Virus record (IMG/VR): IMGVR_UViG_3300042922_000383
Location: 1 to 35,978 of that record
Source of the DNA: a virus
Length of the DNA stretch: 35,978 nt
Reading direction: 5' to 3' (one strand)
Shown: one piece after another, positions 1 to 5,973 of the stretch
Layout of the letters: each line of letters opens with the position of its first letter
Numbering within the stretch: the stretch's first letter is position 1
Notes under the pieces: model-generated
What the model saw: the letters and a program-made list of their open reading frames with translations, nothing else
The model's database searches: none
Told to the model about the DNA's origin: nothing
Program-made: the position numbers and the translations under genes

Positions 1-45
1 CTTCTAAGCCGTGTGTCGAGCGTTCGAATCGCCCCAGGCGCACCA
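1..45 (+). other. attP core: 3' part of tRNA-Arg(TCT), anticodon loop to CCA
   Basis: The 45 bases parse exactly as a tRNA 3' portion: anticodon loop 1-7 (CTTCTAA, anticodon TCT), 3' anticodon stem 8-12, variable loop 13-17, T stem 18-22 and 30-34 around loop TTCGAAT at 23-29, 3' acceptor strand 35-41, discriminator A42 and CCA 43-45. The T stem has one A-C mismatch (19/33). The bases before it in the circle (35847-35851) cannot pair with 8-12, so homology to the host gene starts in the anticodon loop. Integration here would rebuild the 3' end of a host tRNA-Arg gene. It is a fragment, not a functional tRNA gene. The second copy is 35852-35896. Confidence 0.85.
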
Positions 46-127
46 TATAATTCAATACTCCATGAGGATGGTCACTACATAAACCGTTTGTCATGGTCAC
101 GAAATGGTCACAATAACATGCTATAAC
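1..127. repeat. Terminal direct repeat, left copy (circular-contig overlap)
   Basis: These 127 bases are identical to 35852-35978. The repeat includes not only the tRNA-like core but also int-proximal arm sites, which a prophage would carry at one end only. The length of exactly 127 equals a common de Bruijn k-mer size, so this is most simply the overlap left when a circular molecule is assembled. A natural direct terminal repeat is less likely because the ends coincide with attP. Confidence 0.85.
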
Positions 128-143
128 ATGTTGATGTGACCAT
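68..143. promoter_or_regulatory. Integrase arm-type sites, int-proximal arm of attP
   Basis: The octamer ATGGTCAC occurs at 68-75, 93-100 and 104-111, and inverted at 136-143. The pair at 93/104 has an 11-bp period. The same pair with the same period lies on the other side of the core at 35710-35728. This two-armed arrangement fits arm-type binding sites for the N-terminal domain of the adjacent tyrosine integrase. ATAACATG is also repeated at 113-120 and 123-130. Confidence 0.65.
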
Positions 144-148
144 TTTTT
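102..148 (+). terminator. Rho-independent terminator at the 3' end of int, built from arm sites
   Basis: 102-112 pairs with 135-145 (11 bp), then after a small internal loop 115-120 pairs with 127-132 around a 6-nt loop, and T runs follow at 143-148. The outer stem is formed by two inverted arm-site octamers. The T tract is on the + strand, so in a prophage it would stop tRNA transcription from running antisense into int. Confidence 0.6.
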
Positions 149-1271
149 ATTTTGCCACAACATATAATTTTTGAATTGTATCTGTAATAATTTCATCGTG
201 GTTAGGCATTGCGTGGCTGTACAATTCTAAAGTATGAGTTTGCTTGCTATGACCTAATCTTTTTGCAACGTCAGAAAGTGCTACATCGCCAGTTGCTAAT
301 AATTCCGTTGCATGGGTATGTCTCAATACGTGAAAATTTCTATATGGAACATTTGCATGATTTTCATCAAGTAAGGTTTTCCAAACTCTTTCGAAATTTC
401 GAGGAGCAATAGGAGTATCATTTTTCGTAACAAAACAAAGTTTTTCTTGCTTGAGGTCTAAATTTTTAGTTTTGGCTTTAAGCTTTTTTAATTCATTCAT
501 ACATTCTTCTGTAATTTTAATTTTTCTGATTGAAGCCTTAGTTTTAGGAGTTTCAATTATCAATCCTAAAGAACCAGAACATTGTAATGATCGGCAAATA
601 TGAACAGTAGAATTAAATAGACTAACGTCACGCCACTGTAGCCCTAAAACTTCGCCTAAACGCATTCCTGTATGAGTTGCAAGTAGTAACATAGGATAAT
701 ACTTTTTAAAGATGCTATCAGCCTTGCAAGAAGACAATATAGTTTCAATTTCTTTTTTAGTAAACGTTTCAATTTGCTTTTTCTCAAACTTTGGCGGGGT
801 AACAACTGTCATAATGTTTTTTTGAATCATTTCAAGTTCAAATGCTTTATTATACATATCTTTTAATAGCTTATGAACCTTTGCGATCGTGCAATTAGAA
901 AGGGCGGGTAATGTCTGGTATAACTGCTGTACTTGAAGCGGTTTTAAATCTTGCAATTTAACACCTGCAATTAAAGCTAGATGCTTCGCTAGGCTTGTAT
1001 AGCGTTCATATGTTCGTTGCTTTACCGTATCTTTCTTATAAGTTGTTAACCATTGCAATGTCCATTCCCCAACAGTAAGATCAGACGGATTTACAAACGT
1101 TCCTGTATGCATGTTATGCAATTGTTCTGTTTTCCATTTAACTGCTTCTTCCTCTGATTTACATCTTTTAAATAATCTTTTTCCTTCTGGTGTAGTTATG
1201 GAAGCGCGATAAGAGTCGCGTGCTTCATCATAAGTTATACCACCTTCGCCATTTGAACGTTTTTTTGCCAT
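147..1271 (-). CDS. int: Tyrosine-recombinase phage integrase
   Basis: 374-aa site-specific recombinase that would integrate the phage circle at a tRNA-Arg gene and, with an excisionase, excise it. Residues 1-60 look like an AP2-type arm-binding domain (GEGGITYDEARDSYRA), about 65-160 are the SAM-like core-binding domain, and 170-370 the catalytic domain. Visible catalytic residues: R204 (TGMRLGE), a lysine near 243-245, H314-x-x-R317 (HVLRHTH), H341 (LGHS) and nucleophile Y351 (LELYSHA). Length is normal for Bacillota phage integrases. The ATG at 1271 follows AGAAAG on the minus strand. The gene reads leftward and ends 102 bp from the attP core, the usual int-attP arrangement. Confidence 0.96.
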   Translation of the reverse strand: MAKKRSNGEGGITYDEARDSYRASITTPEGKRLFKRCKSEEEAVKWKTEQLHNMHTGTFVNPSDLTVGEWTLQWLTTYKKDTVKQRTYERYTSLAKHLALIAGVKLQDLKPLQVQQLYQTLPALSNCTIAKVHKLLKDMYNKAFELEMIQKNIMTVVTPPKFEKKQIETFTKKEIETILSSCKADSIFKKYYPMLLLATHTGMRLGEVLGLQWRDVSLFNSTVHICRSLQCSGSLGLIIETPKTKASIRKIKITEECMNELKKLKAKTKNLDLKQEKLCFVTKNDTPIAPRNFERVWKTLLDENHANVPYRNFHVLRHTHATELLATGDVALSDVAKRLGHSKQTHTLELYSHAMPNHDEIITDTIQKLYVVAK

Positions 1272-1432
1272 GAATAATCACTACTTTCTAATTATTTTAA
1301 AATTCTTGCAGGACTTTTGACTTATATCGCTAATTAAATATACTTTTATGCAGAAAAATTTGTAAACTTTTACAACTGGTTACTTTTGGGCGAATTGTGT
1401 AGAATATTTTCGAGAGGTTTATCGCGCTGGCG

Positions 1433-1669
1433 GTGAATGTAGGCTGCTGGCGTGATGTTGTGAAAAATAATATTAAAATACTTCGCCTAAAGAAAAGATG
1501 GACTCAAAAAGAGTTGTCTGTACACACAAAAGAAATTGATCAAGCTGGAAAAGGATTAACACAATCGACAATATCTGATTTAGAAAAGTACCATTTTACA
1601 GTAAAAGGTAGAAACTTAAAACTGCTAATGATCGTTTTTGAAGTAGACAAAGACGAAATATTAATTTAA
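1433..1669 (+). CDS. Short XRE-type helix-turn-helix protein
   Basis: 78-aa protein, nearly all one HTH_XRE fold: NIKILRLKKRWTQKELS, then LTQSTISDLEK as the recognition helix, then a C-terminal helix. No other domain. It lies between leftward int and the leftward CI-like gene but reads rightward, so it has its own control. The first in-frame start is GTG 1433, 16 nt after GAGAGG; GTG 1460 (giving MKNNIKILRLKK) would be a cleaner domain start but lacks an evident SD. It may act as a second lysogeny regulator or control int; role inferred from fold and place only. Confidence 0.7.
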   Translation: MNVGCWRDVVKNNIKILRLKKRWTQKELSVHTKEIDQAGKGLTQSTISDLEKYHFTVKGRNLKLLMIVFEVDKDEILI

Positions 1670-1682
1670 GGAGATGACCAGT

Positions 1683-1706
1683 ATGTCTACATTTTTAACC
1701 TCTTAA
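1683..1706 (+). CDS. Seven-codon leader ORF (MSTFLTS)
   Basis: An ATG nine bases after a strong AAGGAG (1668-1673, overlapping the stop of the XRE gene) opens a 7-codon ORF. Its stop codon (1704-1706) enters the 5' arm of the terminator at 1705-1740. Translation ending there could interfere with hairpin formation, as in translated leader attenuators. The SD and position are seen; the regulatory role is inference. Confidence 0.3.
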   Translation: MSTFLTS

Positions 1707-1740
1707 CTCATTCCTTGCTTGGAGTGGGTTCTTTTTTATT
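1705..1740 (+). terminator. Rho-independent terminator after XRE gene/leader ORF
   Basis: 1705-1714 pairs with 1721-1730 (10 bp with two G-U pairs) around loop TTGCTT, followed by CTTTTTTATT. Confidence 0.75.
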
Positions 1741-1770
1741 AGCGGATATGTTGATGCCGGGAGGGAAAAT

Positions 1771-1866
1771 ATGAAAGCACTTATTTTTGAAATGATTAGA
1801 CCAATCAAGGATGAGAAAAAATTGAAATTAATTTACCTTTTTATCAAAAATGTTATAAAAAATTAA
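1771..1866 (+). CDS. 31-aa small protein
   Basis: ATG 1771 lies 7 bases after GGGAGG, a strong SD. The product MKALIFEMIRPIKDEKKLKL... ends in a hydrophobic/basic helix (LIYLFIKNVIKN). The KLKLIYLFIKN pattern resembles short helical proteins or C-terminal tails found beside phage repressor genes, but I assign no function. It sits downstream of a terminator, so expression needs read-through or its own promoter. It converges on the CI-like gene across a shared terminator. Confidence 0.55.
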   Translation: MKALIFEMIRPIKDEKKLKLIYLFIKNVIKN

Positions 1867-1877
1867 TATAAAAATTA

Positions 1878-1913
1878 AAGGACTGGATTTATAAAATCTA
1901 GTCCTTTTTATTT
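1878..1913. terminator. Bidirectional terminator between the 31-aa gene and the repressor
   Basis: AAGGACTGGATT (1878-1889) pairs with AATCTAGTCCTT (1895-1906) with one G-U. T-rich tracts follow in both directions, so it can end the rightward small gene and the leftward repressor, whose TAG (1898-1900) lies inside the stem. Confidence 0.75.
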
Positions 1914-2287
1914 TGTTGATCATTAAATAATTTCATGGCAATTTTTTCGAGTTCTTTCCATTCGTTCTCATCTAATTTACTAAGCAAAGATGCAAATTTT
2001 TTAGGAAAATCACTTTCATCTTTTTGCATTAGTTTTGCTGCCCAAATCGTAATTTCTTCATCGCGATCAAGTTTATGCATCATATCCCCTTCACCAGTAC
2101 GAAGCCAGTGCTCGTTGATATCGAATTTTAAACATAACAATTGGATAAATGGATTAGTAGGTGGAACTCTTCCTAATTCAATATTTGAAATAGCATCGCG
2201 AGAAACACCGAGGATTTTACCAAAAGCTTCTTGTGAGGTTTTTTGGGGTAAGGACTTTCGAACTTGTTTAATTCTTTCATGAATCAT
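1898..2287 (-). CDS. CI-like XRE repressor without a peptidase domain
   Basis: 129-aa helix-turn-helix repressor, the likely lysogeny maintenance protein. HTH_XRE spans residues 1-65: RIKQVRKSLPQKTSQEAFGK, then LGVSRDAISNIELGRVPP as turn and recognition helix. The rest is helical and acidic. It has no S24 peptidase region, so RecA-driven self-cleavage is not expected. The ATG at 2287 is chosen because AGGTGGTGAT precedes it (2291-2300); an upstream in-frame start (2314) would include this SD. It diverges from the early operon across a region with three operator-like repeats. C-terminal pattern DENEWKELEKIAMKL is common in Bacillota phage repressors. Confidence 0.85.
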   Translation of the reverse strand: MIHERIKQVRKSLPQKTSQEAFGKILGVSRDAISNIELGRVPPTNPFIQLLCLKFDINEHWLRTGEGDMMHKLDRDEEITIWAAKLMQKDESDFPKKFASLLSKLDENEWKELEKIAMKLFNDQQNKKD

Positions 2288-2309
2288 ATAATCACCACCT
2301 TTTAAAAAT

Positions 2310-2338
2310 ATCATACACTAAAAAAATGTGAAAATCAA
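2310..2338 (-). promoter_or_regulatory. PRM-like promoter of the repressor gene
   Basis: On the minus strand, TTGATT (2338-2333), a 17-nt spacer, then TATGAT (2315-2310), 22 nt before the repressor ATG. The -35 box lies inside operator-like repeat O1 (2328-2341). Confidence 0.65.
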
Positions 2339-2403
2339 CACAAAAACAATTATAAAAGTGTTGACGTACTCAAAAAATGAATATATAATGTGAATATCAA
2401 CAC
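2328..2403. promoter_or_regulatory. Three operator-like repeats of the immunity switch
   Basis: Related 14-mers: GTGAAAATCAACAC (2328-2341), GTGTTGACGTACTC (2358-2371, inverted half-site order) and GTGAATATCAACAC (2390-2403). All share GTGTTGA or its complement plus an imperfect opposite half. They overlap the PRM -35, the PR -35 and the PR start point respectively, as expected for repressor operators. Confidence 0.7.
2361..2389 (+). promoter_or_regulatory. PR-like early rightward promoter
   Basis: TTGACG (2361-2366), 17-nt spacer, perfect TATAAT (2384-2389). Start would be near 2396, inside the third operator-like repeat. Drives the early operon starting at 2440. Confidence 0.85.
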
Positions 2404-2439
2404 AGAATGAAATAAATACCAGAGAAAGGAATGATAAAA

Positions 2440-2616
2440 ATGGAAGCTGTGAGCATTGATGTGAATGTTGAAGCAAGAGGTTTAAATGAAAATGAAAAAA
2501 AAATTCTTGGTGTATTTGCAGGGCTACTGCCAAAACTTAATGCTAATGAGCAAGAAAAGCTGCTTTATTTTGGCGAAGGAATAGCATTTGTAAAAAAGCA
2601 GGGAAGGCTAGCCTAA
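2440..2616 (+). CDS. 58-aa early protein in the cro position
   Basis: First gene of the rightward early operon. ATG 2440 is chosen over ATG 2431 because it stands 9 bases after GAAAGGA, while 2431 abuts the SD. The product starts MEAVSIDVNVEARGLN and contains LNANEQEKLLYFGEGIAF. It is acidic and probably helical at the C-terminus, and I see no HTH, so it is not an evident Cro. Its C-terminal half resembles the KLLYxGEGxA pattern seen in small Bacillota phage proteins. Function unknown. Confidence 0.65.
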   Translation: MEAVSIDVNVEARGLNENEKKILGVFAGLLPKLNANEQEKLLYFGEGIAFVKKQGRLA

Positions 2617-2628
2617 TAAAATTTAAAT

Positions 2629-2674
2629 ACTGACTTACCAACAGCTTTCGCACAGAAACAGTTGATAAGTCAGT
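2629..2674. other. Long inverted repeat upstream of the Xis/MerR-like gene
   Basis: A 14-nt arm (ACTGACTTACCAAC) is repeated inverted with one mismatch 18 nt away (GTTGATAAGTCAGT). No T tract follows on the + strand. It is an operator or an mRNA hairpin; the MerR-like product of 2699 could bind here. Confidence 0.5.
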
Positions 2675-2698
2675 TAATAAAAGAAAGAAGGTAATAAA

Positions 2699-2974
2699 AT
2701 GCAAACCATGTACGCAAGTGAATATGCCACACATAGCGGCTATCCGCTTCTAACAGTCAAAAACTTTTGTAAAGAAAAAATTTTACCAAATGAAAAAATA
2801 GGAAGAAAGTATCTTATTGATGTTAGCGTTGCAGATGAAATTTTAAAACAACGCCGCATGACCAAACAAACAACAGATCATATAAATAACAATGTAGTTA
2901 GTATCACATCAAAACAACAATCAAAAAGTTTTAATTTTCTAGATGAATTAAATAAATTGCAAAAGCGTGGGTAA
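2699..2974 (+). CDS. MerR/excisionase-type winged-helix protein
   Basis: 91-aa DNA-binding protein. Residues 6-50 fit the helix-turn-helix of the MerR/excisionase superfamily (YASEYATHSGYPLLTVKNFC, then KIGRKYLIDVSVADEIL as wing and second helix). The rest is polar and probably flexible. AGAAGG precedes ATG 2699. In an integrating phage this is the best excisionase or directionality-factor candidate, although it is far from int; it could equally be an early regulator. The inverted repeat at 2629-2674 just upstream is a possible binding site. Confidence 0.65.
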   Translation: MQTMYASEYATHSGYPLLTVKNFCKEKILPNEKIGRKYLIDVSVADEILKQRRMTKQTTDHINNNVVSITSKQQSKSFNFLDELNKLQKRG

Positions 2975-2981
2975 AGAATGA

Positions 2982-3188
2982 TTATTGCAATTTATAATCA
3001 GCGGAAATATTAACATGTTCAATTTCTTCGTAATCAACTCCGCCGTTAAAACCATCAAAAGCACAGAAGGATAGAGATTTATTAAATTCTTCATCGGCGG
3101 CAGATTCACTGATTTCTACATATTCAACACGATCTTCAAAAAGTTGTTGAGCCATTTTCAAAAGTTCTGGAACTTTAACAGTAATCAT
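2982..3188 (-). CDS. 68-aa small acidic protein, leftward gene
   Basis: The only leftward gene in the early right region. AAAGGA lies 10-15 bases before its ATG at 3188. The product MITVKVPELLKMAQQLFEDR... is acidic, beginning with an amphipathic helix (PELLKMAQQLFEDRVEYVEI) followed by short polar strands. No domain recognised. It ends 7 bp from the end of the rightward 2699 gene. Orientation against the operon suggests expression in the lysogen or an antisense role. Confidence 0.6.
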   Translation of the reverse strand: MITVKVPELLKMAQQLFEDRVEYVEISESAADEEFNKSLSFCAFDGFNGGVDYEEIEHVNISADYKLQ

Positions 3189-3253
3189 TTATATACCAAT
3201 CCTTTCAATAACGAATTTATTTTATGTAGAGATAACAACCTCATACATAAAGA

Positions 3254-3281
3254 GTAACACGAATCTTTGTCAGATTGTTAC
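3254..3281. other. Inverted repeat in divergent intergenic region
   Basis: GTAAC...AATCT, loop, AGATT...GTTAC between the leftward 2982 gene and the rightward 3314 gene. Candidate operator for divergent promoters; no convincing -10/-35 pair recognised. Confidence 0.35.
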
Positions 3282-3313
3282 ATGATAATCCGACAACATA
3301 AGGAGCTAATAAA

Positions 3314-3499
3314 ATGAAACATCAAAAGTTAATTGATAAGTGGATAAAGGCACTTGAATTCGCAAACAAAAACGAAAAATTAAAATGCCAAGTAAACCAA
3401 ATTGAAACGACTATTGAGTTATTAAAGGATGATAATTACATACCTACGTCAACCGATAAAATATTTCCAGATTATTTAATGCCTGAAATAAGGAGCTGA
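3314..3499 (+). CDS. 61-aa hypothetical early protein
   Basis: Preceded by AAGGAGCTAATAAA, a strong SD. The product is mostly a charged helix (DKWIKALEFANKNEKLKCQVNQIETTIELLK) that could form a coiled coil, followed by a short proline-containing tail. Five bases separate it from the next gene, which has a near-identical SD, so the two are co-translated. No family recognised. Confidence 0.65.
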   Translation: MKHQKLIDKWIKALEFANKNEKLKCQVNQIETTIELLKDDNYIPTSTDKIFPDYLMPEIRS

Positions 3500-3504
3500 T
3501 AAAA

Positions 3505-4053
3505 ATGTTAGACGTACCAATGATTGATTCTCTTGGCGATATGATTGATTTGGCAATGATGGCTACTAATATTCCACCAAAGGCGTTGGCTCTGGAGATT
3601 GGTTATTCAGTCGATAGTCTTTACAGCGCAATTAAGGGCGAACGTTCAATTCCGGTCAAGGCGAGAGCAAAACTCGCAAGTAAAAATTTAATTATGGCTT
3701 GCGCGGTGGCAATGGAAAGCACAGGGTTAAGTCAAATATTCGGATATCAAAAAGTAGACAGGCATATTCAATCAATGATATTGCGGGTAAAAAACAAGGA
3801 TAAAGAAATTGGAGTTTTACTAGACGATCTGCCACTAATTTTACTAGACAAAGAAAGGCTTGAAGATTTATCCGATGCTGATTTAGAAAAAGTAAAAATA
3901 GTAGCCGAAAAACTCGGTGAACGTATGAATTACTCATTAAATTTAATGATGGAGCTAGATAGCCGCTATAGGTTAGATATAACAGAAGACATCCAGAAAC
4001 AGAAAAAATCGCCCGTGCTAGCACACAGACGACTTTCGGAGAATCAGATTTAA
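3505..4053 (+). CDS. HTH-containing phage regulatory protein
   Basis: 182 aa. Residues 18-60 look like an XRE-type helix-turn-helix (ATNIPPKALALEIGYSVDSL then YSAIKGERSIPVKARAKLAS). The remainder is helical and charged (KERLEDLSDADLEKVKIVAEK). AAGGAGCTGATAAAA precedes ATG 3505. It closes the early regulatory cluster and is followed by a terminator-like hairpin, then the replication block. Position suggests an early activator or antirepressor-type regulator, in the place lambda has CII, but there is no clear CII similarity. Confidence 0.65.
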   Translation: MLDVPMIDSLGDMIDLAMMATNIPPKALALEIGYSVDSLYSAIKGERSIPVKARAKLASKNLIMACAVAMESTGLSQIFGYQKVDRHIQSMILRVKNKDKEIGVLLDDLPLILLDKERLEDLSDADLEKVKIVAEKLGERMNYSLNLMMELDSRYRLDITEDIQKQKKSPVLAHRRLSENQI

Positions 4054-4075
4054 TTAAGATAACAATTAAATGATG

Positions 4076-4110
4076 CCTAACGATCTACTGGAAATAGGTT
4101 GTTAGGTTTT
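4076..4110 (+). terminator. Terminator after the early regulatory genes
   Basis: 12-bp stem 4076-4087 with 4095-4106 (two G-U pairs), 7-nt loop, then TTTT. Confidence 0.6.
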
Positions 4111-4313
4111 ACTAAAACCATACATAAAATTGTTTAATTTAATTATAAATTATGTGTGGTAAAAGGTCAAGGAAATCAAGGCTTTTACAGCCTATTGTAT
4201 CTTGATAATTAGTATTAATCTTTCGACAATTAGATACAGATTACAAATATTAGCATATCCAATATATAAAATAATATGCAATATTTATAAAATTGATTAC
4301 AGGAGAGTTTGCT
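4111..4313. other. Hairpin-rich AT leader of rep; candidate origin region
   Basis: This gene-free stretch holds two further inverted repeats: 4118-4127 with 4150-4159 (10 bp, one G-U) and 4246-4258 with 4274-4285 (AATATT, bulged A, GCATAT against ATATGC, AATATT). The second lies just before the rep SD. HUH initiators nick in hairpin or ssDNA structures, often near their own gene, so this is the natural place to look for an origin. No nick-site consensus was recognised. Confidence 0.35.
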
Positions 4314-5057
4314 ATGCCATACATAAGAGAAAAAATAAAAGCTGGTAAGCAAAAAGAAGTAAAAGTTTATCATGCATATAAATATCAATCAAAAAAAGCT
4401 AGTAGAAGTAAAAACGTTGAAATCACAGCCGAAGAAATGGCGAAAATAAATACTTATAACGCGGAAAGAAAACTTCGGATTTTACTAAATGCCAATTTCA
4501 AAGAAGATGATCTGTATTTGACTTTGACCTACAAAGAGGAAACTCCAGATGCAGCAGAAGCAAAAAGTTGTCTTGCGAAGTTCACTAGAAAGTTAAGAAA
4601 TTTTTATAAAAAAATAGGAAGCATGCTGAAATATATTGCCGTTACCGAGTACAAGAAAAAAAGAATCCATCACCATATGCTAATAAATGCAAAATCAAAA
4701 GTAAAGAAAAGTGATATCGTGAAGTTTTGGCAACATGGATTTGTGAAAGTAGAGTTTTTCGGAGGAGAACCAGACGATTGTTTAAAACTCGCAAGCTATT
4801 TTATCAAAGAAACAAATAACACTTTTAATACAGATGAAAAAGTGCATGGGCTTCGCTGGATTGGCAGTAAAAATTTAATTCATCCAGTGCCAGAGGTCAA
4901 AATAGTAAAAGCCGATTCATGGCGTGACGATCCTAAAGCAGATAAAGGCTATTACATAGATATATCAAGTATAAAAACATGGCGTACAAATGACGGTTAT
5001 ATGTGCCAGTTTTACCGAATGATTAAATTGGAGCCAATACCATCATGGCGGCAGTAA
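4314..5057 (+). CDS. HUH-type rolling-circle replication initiator (Rep)
   Basis: 247-aa endonuclease that would nick one strand at an origin and attach covalently to the 5' end to prime rolling-circle replication. Motif 1 LYLTLTY at 67-73; metal-binding HUH motif IHHHML at 118-123 (H119, H121); catalytic motif SYFIKE with Y162 and K165, a single-tyrosine type. The LRHP-like/PEVKIVKADSWR stretch (186-206) matches my memory of a Rep family common in Bacillota mobile elements and phages. ATG 4314 is used because it follows AGGAG; a TTG at 4293 would include the SD. No helicase domain is present and no replicative helicase, primase or polymerase gene is seen in the genome. The next gene overlaps its 3' end by 13 bp. 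Confidence 0.85.
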   Translation: MPYIREKIKAGKQKEVKVYHAYKYQSKKASRSKNVEITAEEMAKINTYNAERKLRILLNANFKEDDLYLTLTYKEETPDAAEAKSCLAKFTRKLRNFYKKIGSMLKYIAVTEYKKKRIHHHMLINAKSKVKKSDIVKFWQHGFVKVEFFGGEPDDCLKLASYFIKETNNTFNTDEKVHGLRWIGSKNLIHPVPEVKIVKADSWRDDPKADKGYYIDISSIKTWRTNDGYMCQFYRMIKLEPIPSWRQ

Positions 5058-5356
5058 CAGTAAAAACCAAAATAGCAAAAGCAGGATTTACATTTTGCTT
5101 AGAATGCTTAGTCGAAGGAAATCAGATAGCCTTTAAATACCCAATGTGCATAATGCGGTGTCCAAAATGCGGCAACGAATGGCGGGTACTATCATCAATT
5201 TGCGAAAAGTGCCATATAGCGGCTGGTGTTCCGTACGCTGTAGAATGTAAGCCATGTAATAGCAGACTAAAGGCAAAGCAAAGGGGTGGGAATATAAATT
5301 GTCATGTAAGCACACGCATTACGATGCAGGAGAAGGATATATCTGCAACATTATGA
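5045..5356 (+). CDS. Cysteine-rich zinc-ribbon protein
   Basis: 103 aa with four CxxC knuckles: CLEC (19-22), CPKC (39-42), CEKC (53-56) and CKPC (68-71), i.e. two zinc-ribbon sites. The basic, threonine-rich tail lacks a known domain. ATG 5045 overlaps the end of rep, so translation is probably coupled; the SD is poor. Its stop overlaps the start of the next small ORF (ATGA at 5353). Position suggests an accessory DNA-binding protein for replication, but no function is established. Confidence 0.7.
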   Translation: MAAVTVKTKIAKAGFTFCLECLVEGNQIAFKYPMCIMRCPKCGNEWRVLSSICEKCHIAAGVPYAVECKPCNSRLKAKQRGGNINCHVSTRITMQEKDISATL

Positions 5357-5454
5357 AAAAGCCGTGTCCTTTTCGAAAACCAAATTCAAATACTTGCAAA
5401 AATGCTTTCAAAATAAATAGCGAACGAATAGGGGGAATAGTATGCGAACCGTAA
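5353..5454 (+). CDS. 33-aa cysteine-containing mini-protein
   Basis: Starts in an ATGA overlap with the zinc-ribbon gene and ends inside the start of recU, so it exactly bridges the two. Sequence MKKPCPFRKPNSNTCKNAFK..., with three cysteines. GGAGAAGGA lies about 12-20 bases upstream. The tight overlaps favour a real gene; the small size and imperfect SD spacing leave doubt. Confidence 0.4.
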   Translation: MKKPCPFRKPNSNTCKNAFKINSERIGGIVCEP

Positions 5455-5972
5455 CACAAAAACAAGCGTGGCAAAACAGAGTATCAAATGCACAAGGTCA
5501 TTTAATCGAGGGGAAAATAAAAAAGGCTTGCTTATATTATCAAGTTCAAGGGATTGCTGATATTGATAAAACACCAGAACCGTTTAAAGTAATTAAAAAA
5601 CTTAAAAATGGTACATGCCTTGTCAGACCGACTAGAGATAAAGCACAACCAGATTTTAAAGGTACATTGAAAAATGGTACAAGCATCATCTTTGAAGTAA
5701 AAAGCACCATGAAAGAATCAATTAGTAGAAGCGCATTAACGGAAAATCAAGTAAACGTATTACAAGCTTATCAACTAATGGGAGCGCAGAGTTTTGTTTG
5801 TGTGTCAATACAGAATGAATTCTTCATGATTCCTTGGATTATGTGGAGAGATATGAAACTTATCTATGGGCGGGCATCGTTGAAACAAGAAGACATACAA
5901 GAATATAAAGTACCATACCAAAATGGCATTATGTTTCTGCATCACATTTTAAAAGCGAAAGAAGGAAAATAA
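5442..5972 (+). CDS. recU: RecU-like Holliday junction resolvase
   Basis: 176-aa nuclease of the RecU family (PD-(D/E)XK fold) that resolves branched recombination intermediates. Visible: NAQGHLIEGKIKKAC near the N-terminus as in RecU (family: N-x-x-G-x-x-x-E), PDFKG with D71, and FEVKST with E85 and K87, then an aromatic C-terminal part (FFMIPWIMW). Length is close to phage RecU homologues. GGGGG precedes the ATG. It fits a recombination step in replication or packaging-concatemer resolution, and it stands one base before parA, so the two are in one transcript. Confidence 0.85.
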   Translation: MRTVTQKQAWQNRVSNAQGHLIEGKIKKACLYYQVQGIADIDKTPEPFKVIKKLKNGTCLVRPTRDKAQPDFKGTLKNGTSIIFEVKSTMKESISRSALTENQVNVLQAYQLMGAQSFVCVSIQNEFFMIPWIMWRDMKLIYGRASLKQEDIQEYKVPYQNGIMFLHHILKAKEGK

Positions 5973-5973
5973 A

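Noticed and set aside
1272-1432. Clear int and XRE promoters
   Set aside because: AT-rich with several weak boxes (for example TAGAAT at 1400-1405), but no -35/-10 pair stood out enough to annotate.
4202-4230. Promoter TTGATA-17-GACAAT before rep
   Set aside because: The -10 matches only four of six bases and lies among several AT-rich alternatives.
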